A stretch of DNA of 64,000 nt from Bradyrhizobium jicamae (lineage in GTDB: Bacteria > Pseudomonadota > Alphaproteobacteria > Rhizobiales > Xanthobacteraceae). Positions 17,222 to 26,354 of this stretch are shown in pieces. Made by a program: the position numbers and the translations under genes. Position 1 is the stretch's first letter, and every line of letters begins with the position of its first letter. The stretch is from the NCBI RefSeq assembly GCF_018130215.1, contig NZ_JAFCKQ010000030.1:1-64000 (forward strand). The letters run 5' to 3'. A model generated the notes under the pieces. The model did no database searches and was not told the DNA's origin. It saw only the letters and a list, made by a program, of their open reading frames with translations.

Positions 17222-17247
17222 GGGGACGCTGCCTGTGCGGCGTCCCC
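17222..17247. terminator. Hairpin between convergent genes
   Basis: GGGGACGC and GCGTCCCC form a perfect 8-bp stem with a 10-base loop between the dioxygenase-like gene and the convergent GlcG/HbpS-like gene. Neither side has a U-tract, so termination is possible but weakly supported. Confidence 0.4.
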
Positions 17248-17258
17248 GCTGATGGATG

Positions 17259-18164
17259 TCACTTCACGGGCGGAAGAGCGGCCACGGCGGCATCGGATGG
17301 ATTGTTCAGACACTTCGGATGGCCAAACCCGCTCGCGCTCTTCCCGACCCCGCCCGAGCCGGCGGGAGACTGGCCCGTGCCACCCGTACCATCGGGATTT
17401 GTCGTGATGTCGAAGATGATGTTGTCCGGGTGAGTTGCATCCGCCACCCCTTTGACGCCCTGGAATTGATCGAGTCCCAGGGCATTTCGAACGCGCCATG
17501 CGACCATGTGGTCGGTGCACGACGTGTCACCGCTGACGCCGACGCCACCGACCTTGAACCCGTTCGCGTAGAGCGCAAGTCCGCCCCCGAATACATTCAC
17601 GCCGCCAATTCGCTGGCCGACCATGGGATCGCTCGGCGTACCGAACGAAGCCCCCGCGGCGGGACCCGAGGTGAAACTGGCCTGGCTCACGCCGGGAGTA
17701 CCGGCGGGCGGACGGTTGCCATAGGCGGCGGCCGTGTCGACCGGATTGCTGTGCTGCAGGCCATAGAGGCTGCCGCCCGGTTGCACGGCGGTGAACAGGT
17801 TGGCAGTCGACAACGCCAATCCCGTCGGGAACAGGCTGCCGGCCGGTGTGGCGTTGTGGCCGAGACTGAAATCATTCGCGGTGTTCGCCTTCTGTGCGGA
17901 GATCACGCGACTGCCCAACCATTCGGAGGTACCTTGGCTGCCCGAAAACGCGACAGCGCAGACGGTGCCGTCATTGGCGACCAGCGTCGCCCACATGTTG
18001 AAGCCCAGGCCGCCATTTGCCCCGGACGCGGGCGTCAACGCGCCGACGAGCGCAGAACGCAGTTGCGAAAAACTCGGCAAAGCAGAGCAATCTGCGAAGG
18101 CCGGACCGGCGACCATGGTAAGAGCACAAATTGAAAACGGAAGTATCCGCAGTCGGACGCTCAT
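17259..18164 (-). CDS. Secreted GlcG/HbpS-like (DUF336) protein
   Basis: Exported 301-residue protein of the GlcG/HbpS family, some members of which bind heme; its ligand is unknown. Residues 1-24 are a signal peptide (ICALTMVAGPAFA). The core has the family pattern GSQGTSEWLGSRVISAQKANTANDFSL, DPMVGQRIGGVNVFGGGLALY and GGVGVSGDTSCTDHMVAWRVR. An insert around 125-175 (GSLYGLQHSNPVDTAAAYGN) and a Gly-rich tail make it about twice the length of cytosolic GlcG. AGGAG precedes the ATG at 18164. It is flanked by non-coding DNA and appears monocistronic. Confidence 0.85.
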   Translation of the reverse strand: MSVRLRILPFSICALTMVAGPAFADCSALPSFSQLRSALVGALTPASGANGGLGFNMWATLVANDGTVCAVAFSGSQGTSEWLGSRVISAQKANTANDFSLGHNATPAGSLFPTGLALSTANLFTAVQPGGSLYGLQHSNPVDTAAAYGNRPPAGTPGVSQASFTSGPAAGASFGTPSDPMVGQRIGGVNVFGGGLALYANGFKVGGVGVSGDTSCTDHMVAWRVRNALGLDQFQGVKGVADATHPDNIIFDITTNPDGTGGTGQSPAGSGGVGKSASGFGHPKCLNNPSDAAVAALPPVK

Positions 18165-18574
18165 TGTCTCGCTCCTCTGGTACGGTGGATGACGGGACGA
18201 CAGAAATACGACGCGGGGCCCGTCGAGCCCGCGATCTCGATAAATTGCAATTGCTCCGTTCGGCGATCTGATTGTGCCCGAGAGAAATATCCGGGCAGGA
18301 AATTTCGATTACGAGAAGAAAAAGCCCTGCAATAACATTCGGCTGCCGCTCACCCTTGGAGTTTGATACCTCCGTTGGCAGATCGTTGGTTGCAGCTTAC
18401 ATCACCGCGCGGCGCGATGAAATCACGTTTCTCTTCCAGGTGAAGTGCTCGGTGAGCTCGCGGACTGAACGGCAGTGACGTTGACGCTTCGTATCAACGC
18501 GTGCGGCAGGTCCGACGGGCACGGCTCGCATGAGCACATGCCCGGATTCTCATCGCGCTCCAGTCGTTCGCCAA
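18165..18574. other. Intergenic region upstream of the GlcG/HbpS-like gene
   Basis: I find no gene, RNA or strong repeat in these 410 bases. The promoter of the GlcG/HbpS-like gene should lie near 18170-18300. Short AT-rich patches occur around 18235-18335. Confidence 0.5.
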
Positions 18575-19303
18575 TCAGCCGACGACCTCTTCCAGCAGCG
18601 CCATCAACGCCTCCGGCGCGGTGACGTTCGGCGAATGGCTGGCGTCGATCTCGAAATAGCGCCAGCCGGCTTCGTTCTTCGCGCGCTTCGCAAACCGGCC
18701 GAACGTATCGGCCGGCGTGATCCGGGTGGCGTAGATGTAGCTGCGCGGGATCGATGGCTCGCCGTGCTGCAACTTCAGCTTCTGCTCGAAGCATTTGATC
18801 GGCATGTCGACGCGGCGGGCGGTCAGCCATTCGACGTCGGCGGGGTGCGTGTCCGGCGGCGTCGGCATCGGCGGGATCCGCCAGCCGTCGCCGTCGTGCG
18901 CAGCTTCCCGCATCTTCTCGATCGCGACCTCGTTGAGGTCGAACAGCGACTGGCCGTCGCGCGGCACGAAGGCGTCGAGATAGATCAGTTGAGTGACGCG
19001 CTCGCGTGCGCGGTCGGCGACGCCGGTTGCGACCATGCCGCCATAGGAATGGCCGAGCAGCACGATATCGCCGAGATCCTCATACTGGATGACGCTGAGC
19101 ACATCCTTGATGTGGGCTTCCAGATCGATCGCCGGATTGGCCAGGTGGGCGCGCTCGCCGAGCCCGGTGTAGCTCGGAGTGATCAGCCGGTGGCCTCTGA
19201 CCTGCATCAGGGGACGCATCTTCTTCCACGCCCATCCCGCCGACCAGGCTCCGTGACAGACCAGAAAGGTTTTGGACGAGCTTGCAGACGGGCTTGCAGA
19301 CAT
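18575..19303 (-). CDS. Alpha/beta hydrolase (methylesterase/hydroxynitrile-lyase-like)
   Basis: Cytoplasmic alpha/beta-fold hydrolase of 242 residues. The N-terminal TFLVCHGAWSAGWAWKKM forms the oxyanion-hole region. The nucleophile Ser is in LLGHSYGGMVATG near 84-88, and the catalytic His is in DASHSPNVTAPEAL near the C-terminus. Its overall pattern resembles the plant salicylate-methylesterase/hydroxynitrile-lyase group, whose bacterial members are broadly esterases. The substrate cannot be read from sequence. Its start is 106 bases from the divergent TauE-type gene, so they may share a control region. Confidence 0.85.
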   Translation of the reverse strand: MSASPSASSSKTFLVCHGAWSAGWAWKKMRPLMQVRGHRLITPSYTGLGERAHLANPAIDLEAHIKDVLSVIQYEDLGDIVLLGHSYGGMVATGVADRARERVTQLIYLDAFVPRDGQSLFDLNEVAIEKMREAAHDGDGWRIPPMPTPPDTHPADVEWLTARRVDMPIKCFEQKLKLQHGEPSIPRSYIYATRITPADTFGRFAKRAKNEAGWRYFEIDASHSPNVTAPEALMALLEEVVG

Positions 19304-19409
19304 GGGGACGCTTCCGGTTCGATTGTCGTTGAAGGGCTGCGATTTCGAAGTGTACCTGCCGCCGGCGTCGTGTAAACGTCACGGCAATGACCAAGAACAC
19401 GAGACAGCG

Positions 19410-20153
19410 ATGACGCCGGCGACCTACGTGATCCTGTTCGCCGGCGCGCTGGCCGGCGGCTTCGTCTCCGGGCTTGCCGGCTTCGGCACCGCGCTGATGG
19501 CGCTCGGGATCTGGCTCTATGTGCTGCCGCCGACGCTTGCGGTGCCGCTGGTGCTGGTCTGCTCGGTCATCGCGCAGGTCTCGACGCTGCCGTCGATCTG
19601 GAAAACGATCGATTTCCGCCTGATCTGGCCCTTCATCATCGGCGGTCTTGCGGGCGTGCCGATCGGCATCCTCCTGATCGCGCAGGCCGACCCTGCCGTG
19701 TTCAAGCTGACCGTCGGTGTCTTCCTGCTGGTGTTTCCGACCCTGCTGTTTCTGCAGCGCAAGCCGATGTCGATCGCCTTTGGCGGCAAATGGGCCGACA
19801 CGGCCGTCGGATTTGCCGGCGGCATCCTCGGCGGCCTTGCAGGGCTATCCGGCCCGCTCCCGATCCTGTGGGCGAGCGTGCGCGGCTGGGGCAAGGAGCA
19901 GCGCCGCGGCGTGTTCCAGACCTTCAACTTCACGATCCTCGCAGTCGCGCTCTGCGTCCAGATCGGAAGCGGGCTGGTGAAGCCCGCGATCGTCTGGCTG
20001 GTGATCTGCGCTTTCCCCGGAACGCTGCTCGGCGCCTGGCTCGGCGCGCGCGTCTATCATGCGCTGAACGACCGGAATTTTTCCAGCATCGTGCTCGCCT
20101 TGCTGTTCCTGTCCGGGGTTGGCCTGGTGTGGAGCGGAATTGCTCCGAGATAG
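19410..20153 (+). CDS. TauE/SafE-family membrane permease
   Basis: Predicted sulfite/organosulfonate exporter-family protein of 248 residues with about eight hydrophobic segments. The family hallmark repeats are seen: GGFVSGLAGFGTALM in the first helix pair, and GFAGGILGGLAGLSGPLPILWA at the start of the second half. The transported anion is unknown. The start at 19410 gives the family's usual N-terminus; upstream in-frame codons are discarded. No sulfur-metabolism gene lies nearby. Confidence 0.88.
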   Translation: MTPATYVILFAGALAGGFVSGLAGFGTALMALGIWLYVLPPTLAVPLVLVCSVIAQVSTLPSIWKTIDFRLIWPFIIGGLAGVPIGILLIAQADPAVFKLTVGVFLLVFPTLLFLQRKPMSIAFGGKWADTAVGFAGGILGGLAGLSGPLPILWASVRGWGKEQRRGVFQTFNFTILAVALCVQIGSGLVKPAIVWLVICAFPGTLLGAWLGARVYHALNDRNFSSIVLALLFLSGVGLVWSGIAPR

Positions 20154-20228
20154 CGTGCGCATAGCCGCCATGTGCTCCGAGCGCGCCGGCTTGTCGACGG
20201 TACCGTCAAGCCGCTAATCACATGCATC

Positions 20229-21137
20229 ATGACTTCCTCCTCGCACCAACGTCTCGGCCTGCTGCTCGGCTTCGTCGGCATGGCAATCTTCGGCGGCACG
20301 CTGCCGGGGACGCGTCTTGCGGTCTCGGTCATTGATCCGATTGCACTGACGGCGATGCGGGCCGCGATCGCGGGCGTTTGCTCTGCGGCACTGCTGGTCG
20401 CGTTGCGGCGTCCGATACCGGCGCCGGCGCTCTGGCCACAACTGATCCTGACGACGCTCTGCGTCACCGTGCTGTTTCCCCTGCTGATGGCGAAGGGCAC
20501 GCAAAGCGTCGATGCCTCGCATGGCGGCGTGGTGTTCGGCGTCATGCCGATCGGAACGGCGCTGGTAGCGGTCGCCGTGACGCATGAGCGGCCGCAGCCA
20601 TTGTTCTGGATCGCTTCGCTGGTGGGCGCGGCGCTGGTGGTTGCCTTTGCGCTACGGCAGGGCGGCGGCAGATTGTCGACCGGCGACCTCTATCTGTTCG
20701 CAGCAGTCGCGGTCGCGGCGATCGGCTATGCCTTCTCCGGCAAGCTGACGGCAAGCATGCCCGGCTGGGAGGTCATCAGCTGGGTGCTGGTGATCGCGCT
20801 GCCGCTCTCGCTGCCCGCGGCCTGGCTGACGATGCCGCCCGACCTCCTTCACATCCCGCTCGGGCCGCTGCTCGGCCTGCTCTATGTCGCGCTGTTCTCG
20901 CAATGGATCGGGTTCTTCGCCTGGAACGCCGGCATGGCGATGGGCGGCATCGCGCGGGTGTCGCAGGTGCAGCTGCTGCAACCCTTCGTCACCTTCGCGC
21001 TCGCCGCACAGTTCAACGGCGAAACCATCACGCGGCAGATCGTGCTGTTCGCCACCGCCGTCGTGGCGACGGTGGCGATCTCTACACGGACGCGCCAGCA
21101 GAAGGCGCCACTTCCGGCTCAGCTGGTTCCGGAGTGA
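20229..21137 (+). CDS. EamA-family (DMT superfamily) transporter
   Basis: Inner-membrane permease of 302 residues with ten predicted hydrophobic segments arranged as two EamA repeats (GMAIFGGTLPGTRLAV and FAAVAVAAIGYAFSGKLTASMPGWEVISW). Members export amino acids and other metabolites; the substrate here is unknown. The reading frame runs 56 bases into the 3' end of the convergent MATE gene, so the final 18 residues are encoded antisense to that gene. It lies 75 bases after the TauE-type gene and may be cotranscribed with it. Confidence 0.88.
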   Translation: MTSSSHQRLGLLLGFVGMAIFGGTLPGTRLAVSVIDPIALTAMRAAIAGVCSAALLVALRRPIPAPALWPQLILTTLCVTVLFPLLMAKGTQSVDASHGGVVFGVMPIGTALVAVAVTHERPQPLFWIASLVGAALVVAFALRQGGGRLSTGDLYLFAAVAVAAIGYAFSGKLTASMPGWEVISWVLVIALPLSLPAAWLTMPPDLLHIPLGPLLGLLYVALFSQWIGFFAWNAGMAMGGIARVSQVQLLQPFVTFALAAQFNGETITRQIVLFATAVVATVAISTRTRQQKAPLPAQLVPE

Positions 21138-22485
21138 TCGCGCGCGCCGATGGCGCAAGGCGCTTCCCGAACTCGCGGCGCAGCAGCCACAGGCTCAGGG
21201 CGGCCTGCAACGTCGTCGTCGCGATCGACAGGTACCAGACGTACTCGATCCGGAAGCCTGGCCGCGTCGAGAGCCAGATCACCGGCACCGCATAGGTGAC
21301 CAGGCGAGTGGCCGAACTCAACAGCACCGGCCTGGTGTTGCCGAGACCCTGGAACATGCTGTTGCAGGTGAAGACCAATCCCTGCGCCACGAGATTCAGC
21401 GAGACGAACTGCAGGAACATCGCGGCGACGCCCATGGTCTCCCGATCGCTCGAGAAGTTGCCGAGCAACCATTCGGGCTTGCATTGCGCCAGGACCGTGA
21501 ACGCCCCCATCACGATCGTCACGATCGCTACCGCCTTGATGAAAGTCTCCCGCACCCTCCCGGCATTACCCGCGCCGAAATTCTGCCCGGCGATCGGGCC
21601 CGCGGCGAGCGCGACCGCGAGCGCCGGCATCTGGATCAAACCGAGCACCCGCGTTCCGATGCCGAACCCGGCCTGCGCACCCGGACCGAAATCGCGCAGC
21701 ACGTAATAGATCACGCCCATCCAGGCGAAGATGATCGCGAACTCGCCGCCGGCCGGCAGGCCGACATTGAGGATGCGCTTCCACTGATCAAGCCGTGGCC
21801 GCCATTGCCTGGGATCGAAGCCGACATAGCGCTCCAGTCTCCGGAAATACACAAACAGCATCAGAACGGCCATCAAAACGGCGATCGAGCTGGCAAGGCC
21901 GGCGCCGGCGACGCCGAGCGCGTGGCCAGTGCCCCAGCCCGCGATCAGGACCGGCGCCAGCGCGATGTTGATGATCACGGCAAGCGCCTGCACCAGCATG
22001 GTCGGCCGCACGACGCCGGTGGCGCGCAACGCCGAACCCATCACCTGCGTGATGAATTGCATGGCCAGCGCCGGCATGAACCACAGGAGATATGTGGTGC
22101 CCGCCTCGATCGTGTCCGCGTCGGCGGCGATTGCGCGCACGTAATGGCGCGACAGCAGAGCGCCCGCTACCAGCGTCACCAGTCCGAACAACACCGACAA
22201 GACGATTCCCTGGTTGAACACCGAATTGGCGTCGCTGCGATCCTTGCGTCCGACCGCCTGGGCGATCAGCGAGACCGTGCCGACACCGAGCACCTGCATC
22301 AGCCCGTTGATCAGGAATCCGGCATTGCCCGCCGCAGCCACGCCCGCGACCGCGGCCTCGCCGAGGCCGCCGACGAAATACAGATCGACGAGCTGGCAGA
22401 TCATGATCGTGATCATGCCGACGACGATCGGCGGCGCCATGGTCAGGATGTGGCTCACGATGGAGCCGCGTGTCAGGTCTTTCAT
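21082..22485 (-). CDS. MATE-family multidrug/sodium antiporter
   Basis: Membrane exporter of 467 residues with twelve hydrophobic segments in two MatE halves. PPIVVGMITIMICQLVDLYFVGGLGEAAVAG is the canonical first MATE region and GLPAGGEFAIIFAWMG opens the second half. Such proteins extrude cationic drugs or metabolites with Na+ or H+ entry. I use ATG 22485, which has GGGGGAA upstream, over the in-frame TTG two codons earlier. The 3' end overlaps the convergent EamA gene by 56 bases. The ABC exporter gene lies 56 bases upstream on the same strand. Confidence 0.9.
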   Translation of the reverse strand: MKDLTRGSIVSHILTMAPPIVVGMITIMICQLVDLYFVGGLGEAAVAGVAAAGNAGFLINGLMQVLGVGTVSLIAQAVGRKDRSDANSVFNQGIVLSVLFGLVTLVAGALLSRHYVRAIAADADTIEAGTTYLLWFMPALAMQFITQVMGSALRATGVVRPTMLVQALAVIINIALAPVLIAGWGTGHALGVAGAGLASSIAVLMAVLMLFVYFRRLERYVGFDPRQWRPRLDQWKRILNVGLPAGGEFAIIFAWMGVIYYVLRDFGPGAQAGFGIGTRVLGLIQMPALAVALAAGPIAGQNFGAGNAGRVRETFIKAVAIVTIVMGAFTVLAQCKPEWLLGNFSSDRETMGVAAMFLQFVSLNLVAQGLVFTCNSMFQGLGNTRPVLLSSATRLVTYAVPVIWLSTRPGFRIEYVWYLSIATTTLQAALSLWLLRREFGKRLAPSARAITPEPAEPEVAPSAGASV

Positions 22486-22541
22486 CGCCAATTCCCCCGG
22501 GGCGCGGCTGCCGGACTTTCACCCGTCAGCCGCGCGCCATT

Positions 22542-24344
22542 TCACTCCGCCGCCGCGATCTGGCCGAACTCGGTCGCCTGCCGCTCGAACAGCGAGCGGT
22601 AGATGCCGCCCGGCCGCGCGGCGAGCGCCTCATGCGTGCCCTGCTCGACGATCTCGCCGCGGTCGAACACCAGGATCCGGTCCATGCTGCGCACCGTCGA
22701 CAGGCGATGCGCGATCACGATCGAGGTGCGGCCCTTCATCAGCCGCTCCATCGCCTGCTGGATCAGCGCCTCCGATTCCGAATCGAGGCTCGATGTCGCC
22801 TCGTCCAGGATCAGCACCGGCACATCGGCCAGGAAGGCGCGCGCCAGCGCCACGCGCTGCCGCTCGCCGCCCGACAGCTTGACGCCGCGCTCGCCCACCA
22901 GCGTGCCGTAGCCCTTCGGCAGCCGCATGATGAAGTCATGCGCATTGGCAAGCCGCGCCGCCTGCTCGATCGCCGTCATGCTCGCGCCCGGACGGCCATA
23001 GGCGACGTTCTCCGCCAGCGAGCGGTGGAACAGGATCGGCTCCTGCTGCACGATCGCGATCTGGCTGCGCAGCGACTGCTGCGTCGCGCGCGCGATATCC
23101 TGACCGTCGATCAGGATCGTGCCGGCCGACACATCGTAGAGCCGCTGCACCAGCTTGACGAAGGTCGTCTTGCCGGAGCCCGAGCGCCCGACCAGGCCGA
23201 CGCGCTCGCCCGCACGGATGTCGATCGACAGGCCGTCATAGAGCGGCCGGCGATGGCCGCCGTAGTGGAACGTCACGTCGTCGAACACGATCCGGCCACC
23301 CTGAACGTCGATCGGGCGCGCGTCCGCAAGATCGACGATGCCGAGCGGCTCGCCATGGATCTGCACCAGTTCCTCCATGTCGTTCACGGAGCGCTGCAGA
23401 TTGTTGATGTGCATCCCGACATCGCGCAGATAGGCGTGGATGATGTAGTAGCTGGTCAGCACATAGGTGACATCGCCCGGCGTGGCGCGGCCCGCCGCCC
23501 ACAGCAGGATCGCACCGCCGATCACCGAGCCGCGGAAGCACAGCAGCACCGTCAGCTGCGCGGCAGCCGTGTAGTTGTAGCGCAACCAGGTCCGCTGCAC
23601 CCGCCGGCCCCACCGGCCGATGACGCCGGCAAGCCGCCCGTCCTCGCGCGTCTCTGCGCCGAACGACTTCACCACCGCGTTGCAGGTCAACGCATCCGCC
23701 AGCGTGCCGCCGACCTTGGTGTCCCATGCATTGGAGACCCGCGCGGCCGGCGCGACATAGCCGACTGACAACGTCACCGTCATCGTGACATAGATCACCG
23801 AACCGATCGCGATCACCGCTCCCAATGACGGCCAATGCAGTCCGAGCAGGATCATCGAGCCGATCAGGACCACGAACGACGGCAGCAACGCCATCAGGAT
23901 GGTGTCGTTCAACAAATCGAGCGCCCACATGCCGCGCGTGACCTTGCGCACGGTCGAGCCGGCGAACGAATTGGCGTGCCAATCGGTCGAGAAGCGCTGC
24001 ACGCGCATGAAGGCCTGTTGTGCCACGTCGGACATTATCTTCAGCGTGAACGGCACGATCGCCTGCAGGCCGAGCATGCGCAGGATCACCGAGGAGAAGC
24101 CGAGCGCGACGATGGCGCCGAACGCGATCATCGCCGCGCGACGCGCAGCGGCGTCCGAGGCGCCGAGCGTCAGCGCATCGATCAGGCGGCCGGAATAGAC
24201 CGGCATCAGCAGGTCGGCGACCGTCGCGCCGAGGAATCCCGCGATCATGGCGCCGCCGCGGAGCGGCTGCTGCAGCCAGTGGCGGAAGACGAACGGAAGC
24301 ACGATCCGGATCGCGGCCGGCCGTCTGGTGGTCTGGCGGGTCAT
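22542..24344 (-). CDS. ABC exporter, fused permease and ATPase
   Basis: Half-size ABC exporter of 600 residues, acting as a dimer in the inner membrane. The transmembrane domain (about 20-320, six helices) is followed by the ATPase. Walker A is GRSGSGKTT, the Q-loop follows as QSLRSQIAIVQQEPILFHRSL, the signature is LSGGERQRVALARAFL, Walker B is VLILDEATSSLD, and the switch His is in VIAHRLSTV. The substrate class cannot be inferred. It is followed closely by the MATE gene, giving a likely two-gene export operon. A putative leader ORF and a hairpin lie in the 364 bases upstream. Confidence 0.92.
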   Translation of the reverse strand: MTRQTTRRPAAIRIVLPFVFRHWLQQPLRGGAMIAGFLGATVADLLMPVYSGRLIDALTLGASDAAARRAAMIAFGAIVALGFSSVILRMLGLQAIVPFTLKIMSDVAQQAFMRVQRFSTDWHANSFAGSTVRKVTRGMWALDLLNDTILMALLPSFVVLIGSMILLGLHWPSLGAVIAIGSVIYVTMTVTLSVGYVAPAARVSNAWDTKVGGTLADALTCNAVVKSFGAETREDGRLAGVIGRWGRRVQRTWLRYNYTAAAQLTVLLCFRGSVIGGAILLWAAGRATPGDVTYVLTSYYIIHAYLRDVGMHINNLQRSVNDMEELVQIHGEPLGIVDLADARPIDVQGGRIVFDDVTFHYGGHRRPLYDGLSIDIRAGERVGLVGRSGSGKTTFVKLVQRLYDVSAGTILIDGQDIARATQQSLRSQIAIVQQEPILFHRSLAENVAYGRPGASMTAIEQAARLANAHDFIMRLPKGYGTLVGERGVKLSGGERQRVALARAFLADVPVLILDEATSSLDSESEALIQQAMERLMKGRTSIVIAHRLSTVRSMDRILVFDRGEIVEQGTHEALAARPGGIYRSLFERQATEFGQIAAAE

Positions 24345-24460
24345 GGCTCATTCCGGCCGCGCATTTGCCGCGCCGGCCGGCTCCATCTGGGACGACGTGC
24401 GGACGGAATCCGGCCGCTGCTGTCGTTGAAAACAATCGATAACGTGTTGGGAAGTTTGGG

Positions 24461-24483
24461 TGATCGGGGATCAGGCCCGATCA
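24461..24483 (-). promoter_or_regulatory. Hairpin between leader ORF and ABC exporter
   Basis: TGATCGGG and CCCGATCA are perfect 8-bp arms with a 7-base loop. On the minus strand the hairpin begins about 10 bases after the stop codon of the putative leader ORF and about 117 bases before the exporter start. No U-tract follows, so attenuation would not be a simple intrinsic terminator. Confidence 0.4.
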
Positions 24484-24493
24484 GAGCTGACGC

Positions 24494-24559
24494 TCAATGC
24501 GCGAGGGCGTCCAGCGACATCGAACGCGGGCGCGCGATCAGCATAAAAGACGAAATCAT
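24494..24559 (-). CDS. Putative 21-codon leader peptide upstream of the ABC exporter
   Basis: The short frame reads MISSFMLIARPRSMSLDALAH and is preceded by GGGGAG at about 6 bases from ATG 24559. An additional in-frame ATG two codons upstream overlaps that site. The stop is followed at once by a hairpin. This arrangement is what one expects of a regulatory leader peptide or a translated small ORF, but there is no run of one amino acid to name a signal. Support is positional only. Confidence 0.35.
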   Translation of the reverse strand: MISSFMLIARPRSMSLDALAH

Positions 24560-24708
24560 GCGCATCTCCCCGGTTCGAGCGACAATATGAAACTTATAAA
24601 TGCATCACGCGAAATTTGCAAGATGACAAGGTCGTGAGCGCGTCAAACCGCGCGACTGTGGCCGTTCGGACTCAGTGGGTCGCCGCGCGGTGCGAGCTAC
24701 CACTGCAG

Positions 24709-26304
24709 CTAATGCGCGTCGCCGCCGCCTCCGGCAGTCATCGACGGCGGCTTGTTGACCAGCAGCACCAGGAGGCTGAGGCCGACATAGAACAGCGAGA
24801 GCATGAAGAAGGCGTCGCCATAGCTCATCACCAGGGCCTGGCGGTGCACGATCTGGGAGAGCTGCTTCATCGCCATCATCGCGGCATCGCCCATGCCCTG
24901 CATGCGCTGGGTGAGCATGTTGAGCGTCTCGACCGCGGTGGTGTTGGCCCAGGTCACGCGATCCTGCAGCCGCACGATATGCAAGTCGGTGCGATCGTTG
25001 AGCACCTCGTTGATGATGGCAAGCCCGACCGCGCCGCCGAGATTGCGCATCAGGTTGAACAGGCCCGAGGCGTTCTTGACGCGATCCTGCGGCAGCGTGG
25101 CGAGCGCGATGTTGTTGGTCGGCACCATCGCGCACATCATGCCGATGCCGCGCAGGACCTGCGGCAGCAACAGCTCGTAGAAATCATAGTCGCGCGTGAT
25201 CCAGGTCATCTGCCAGGAGCCGAGCGCGAAGGTGACCAGGCCGAAGGCGATGATGTAGCGCAGGTCGACCTTCGTCATCAGCCGCCCGACCACCGGCGCC
25301 ATGAAGAACATCGTCGCGCCGGAGACGAACATGGTCTCGCCGATCATCAGCGCGCTGTAGCCGCGCACCTCGGCGAGATAGCGCGGATAGACGTAGGTGA
25401 GGCCGTACAGCCCGATGCCGATGCAGAACTGCAGCACGCAGCCGACCGCGAAGTTGCGGTTGACGAAGGCGTAGAGGTCGACGATCGGCTCCTCCGCCGT
25501 CAGCACGCGCCAGAAGAACGCGATCGCCGAGAGGAAGCAGATGACGGCGCAGATCGCCACCGACGTGTCCTGCAACCATTCATATTGCGGGCCTTCCTCC
25601 AGCACATATTCGAGCGAGCCGAGGAAGCCGCCCATGAAGATCAGGCCCCACCAGTCGAAACGGTCGAGCAGCGCGAAATTCGGCTGGTCGAAATCGATCA
25701 GCGCCAGCACGCCGATGGTGATGCCGATGCCCGGCACGATGTTGATGAAGAACAGCCAGTGCCACGACATCAGGTCCGTGATGTAGCCGCCGACCGTCGG
25801 ACCGATCGTCGGCGCCAGCGTGGCGACGAGGCCGATGATGGGCGCCACGATGTGGAACTTGGAGCGCGGGAAGATCGTGTAGGCGGAGGCGAACACGGTC
25901 GGGATCATTCCCGCGCCGAGAAAGCCCTGCAGCGCGCGCCACAGGATCATCTGCGCGATCGACGAGGCGAAGCCGCACAACAGGCTCGAGACCGTGAAGC
26001 CGAACGCCGAGATCGCAAACAACAGCCGCGTGCCGAGCGCACGCGACAGGAAGCCGGACAGCGGGATCGCGATCACCTCGGCGATCAGGTAGGCGGTCTG
26101 CACCCAGGAGACTTCGGTCGAGCTCGCCGAGAGGCCGGCCTGGATGTCGGTGAGCGAGGCCGAGACGACCTGGATGTCCAGGATCGACATGAACATCCCG
26201 AACACCATGATGATGAATGCGAACACCCGCTTCGGCTGGAGGCGCTCGGCCGCCGGCGGTGCAGCGCTCATCATCGAGGGGGAAGCGGTGGTCGTATCAG
26301 CCAT
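24709..26304 (-). CDS. emrB: EmrB-type MFS drug exporter (DHA2 family)
   Basis: Inner-membrane proton antiporter of 531 residues with 14 hydrophobic segments. It carries DHA2 signatures: MFMSILDIQVVSASLTDIQAGLSAS in TM1, WVQTAYLIAEVIAIPLSGFLSRALGTR covering motif A, and GGYITDLMSWHWLFFINIVPG around TM5-6. It pairs with the membrane-fusion protein encoded 50 bases upstream to form a tripartite EmrAB-TolC-like pump. The long periplasmic loop near the end (RTDLHIVRLQDRVTWANTTAVETLNML) is typical of EmrB. Expression is probably controlled by the divergent TetR gene through emrA's promoter. Confidence 0.93.
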   Translation of the reverse strand: MADTTTASPSMMSAAPPAAERLQPKRVFAFIIMVFGMFMSILDIQVVSASLTDIQAGLSASSTEVSWVQTAYLIAEVIAIPLSGFLSRALGTRLLFAISAFGFTVSSLLCGFASSIAQMILWRALQGFLGAGMIPTVFASAYTIFPRSKFHIVAPIIGLVATLAPTIGPTVGGYITDLMSWHWLFFINIVPGIGITIGVLALIDFDQPNFALLDRFDWWGLIFMGGFLGSLEYVLEEGPQYEWLQDTSVAICAVICFLSAIAFFWRVLTAEEPIVDLYAFVNRNFAVGCVLQFCIGIGLYGLTYVYPRYLAEVRGYSALMIGETMFVSGATMFFMAPVVGRLMTKVDLRYIIAFGLVTFALGSWQMTWITRDYDFYELLLPQVLRGIGMMCAMVPTNNIALATLPQDRVKNASGLFNLMRNLGGAVGLAIINEVLNDRTDLHIVRLQDRVTWANTTAVETLNMLTQRMQGMGDAAMMAMKQLSQIVHRQALVMSYGDAFFMLSLFYVGLSLLVLLVNKPPSMTAGGGGDAH

Positions 26305-26354
26305 GGGCTCATGCGGCTCCGGACCGTGGACCTGAGGCCCGAAGCCTCAAGGCA

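Larger units (their letters stand above)
24345..24708. other. Region upstream of the ABC exporter, with a possible leader
   Basis: The 364 bases between emrB and the ABC exporter hold a short ORF with a strong ribosome binding site and a hairpin, both listed separately. The 24590-24630 part is AT-rich and may carry the promoter. I see no longer gene. Confidence 0.5.
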
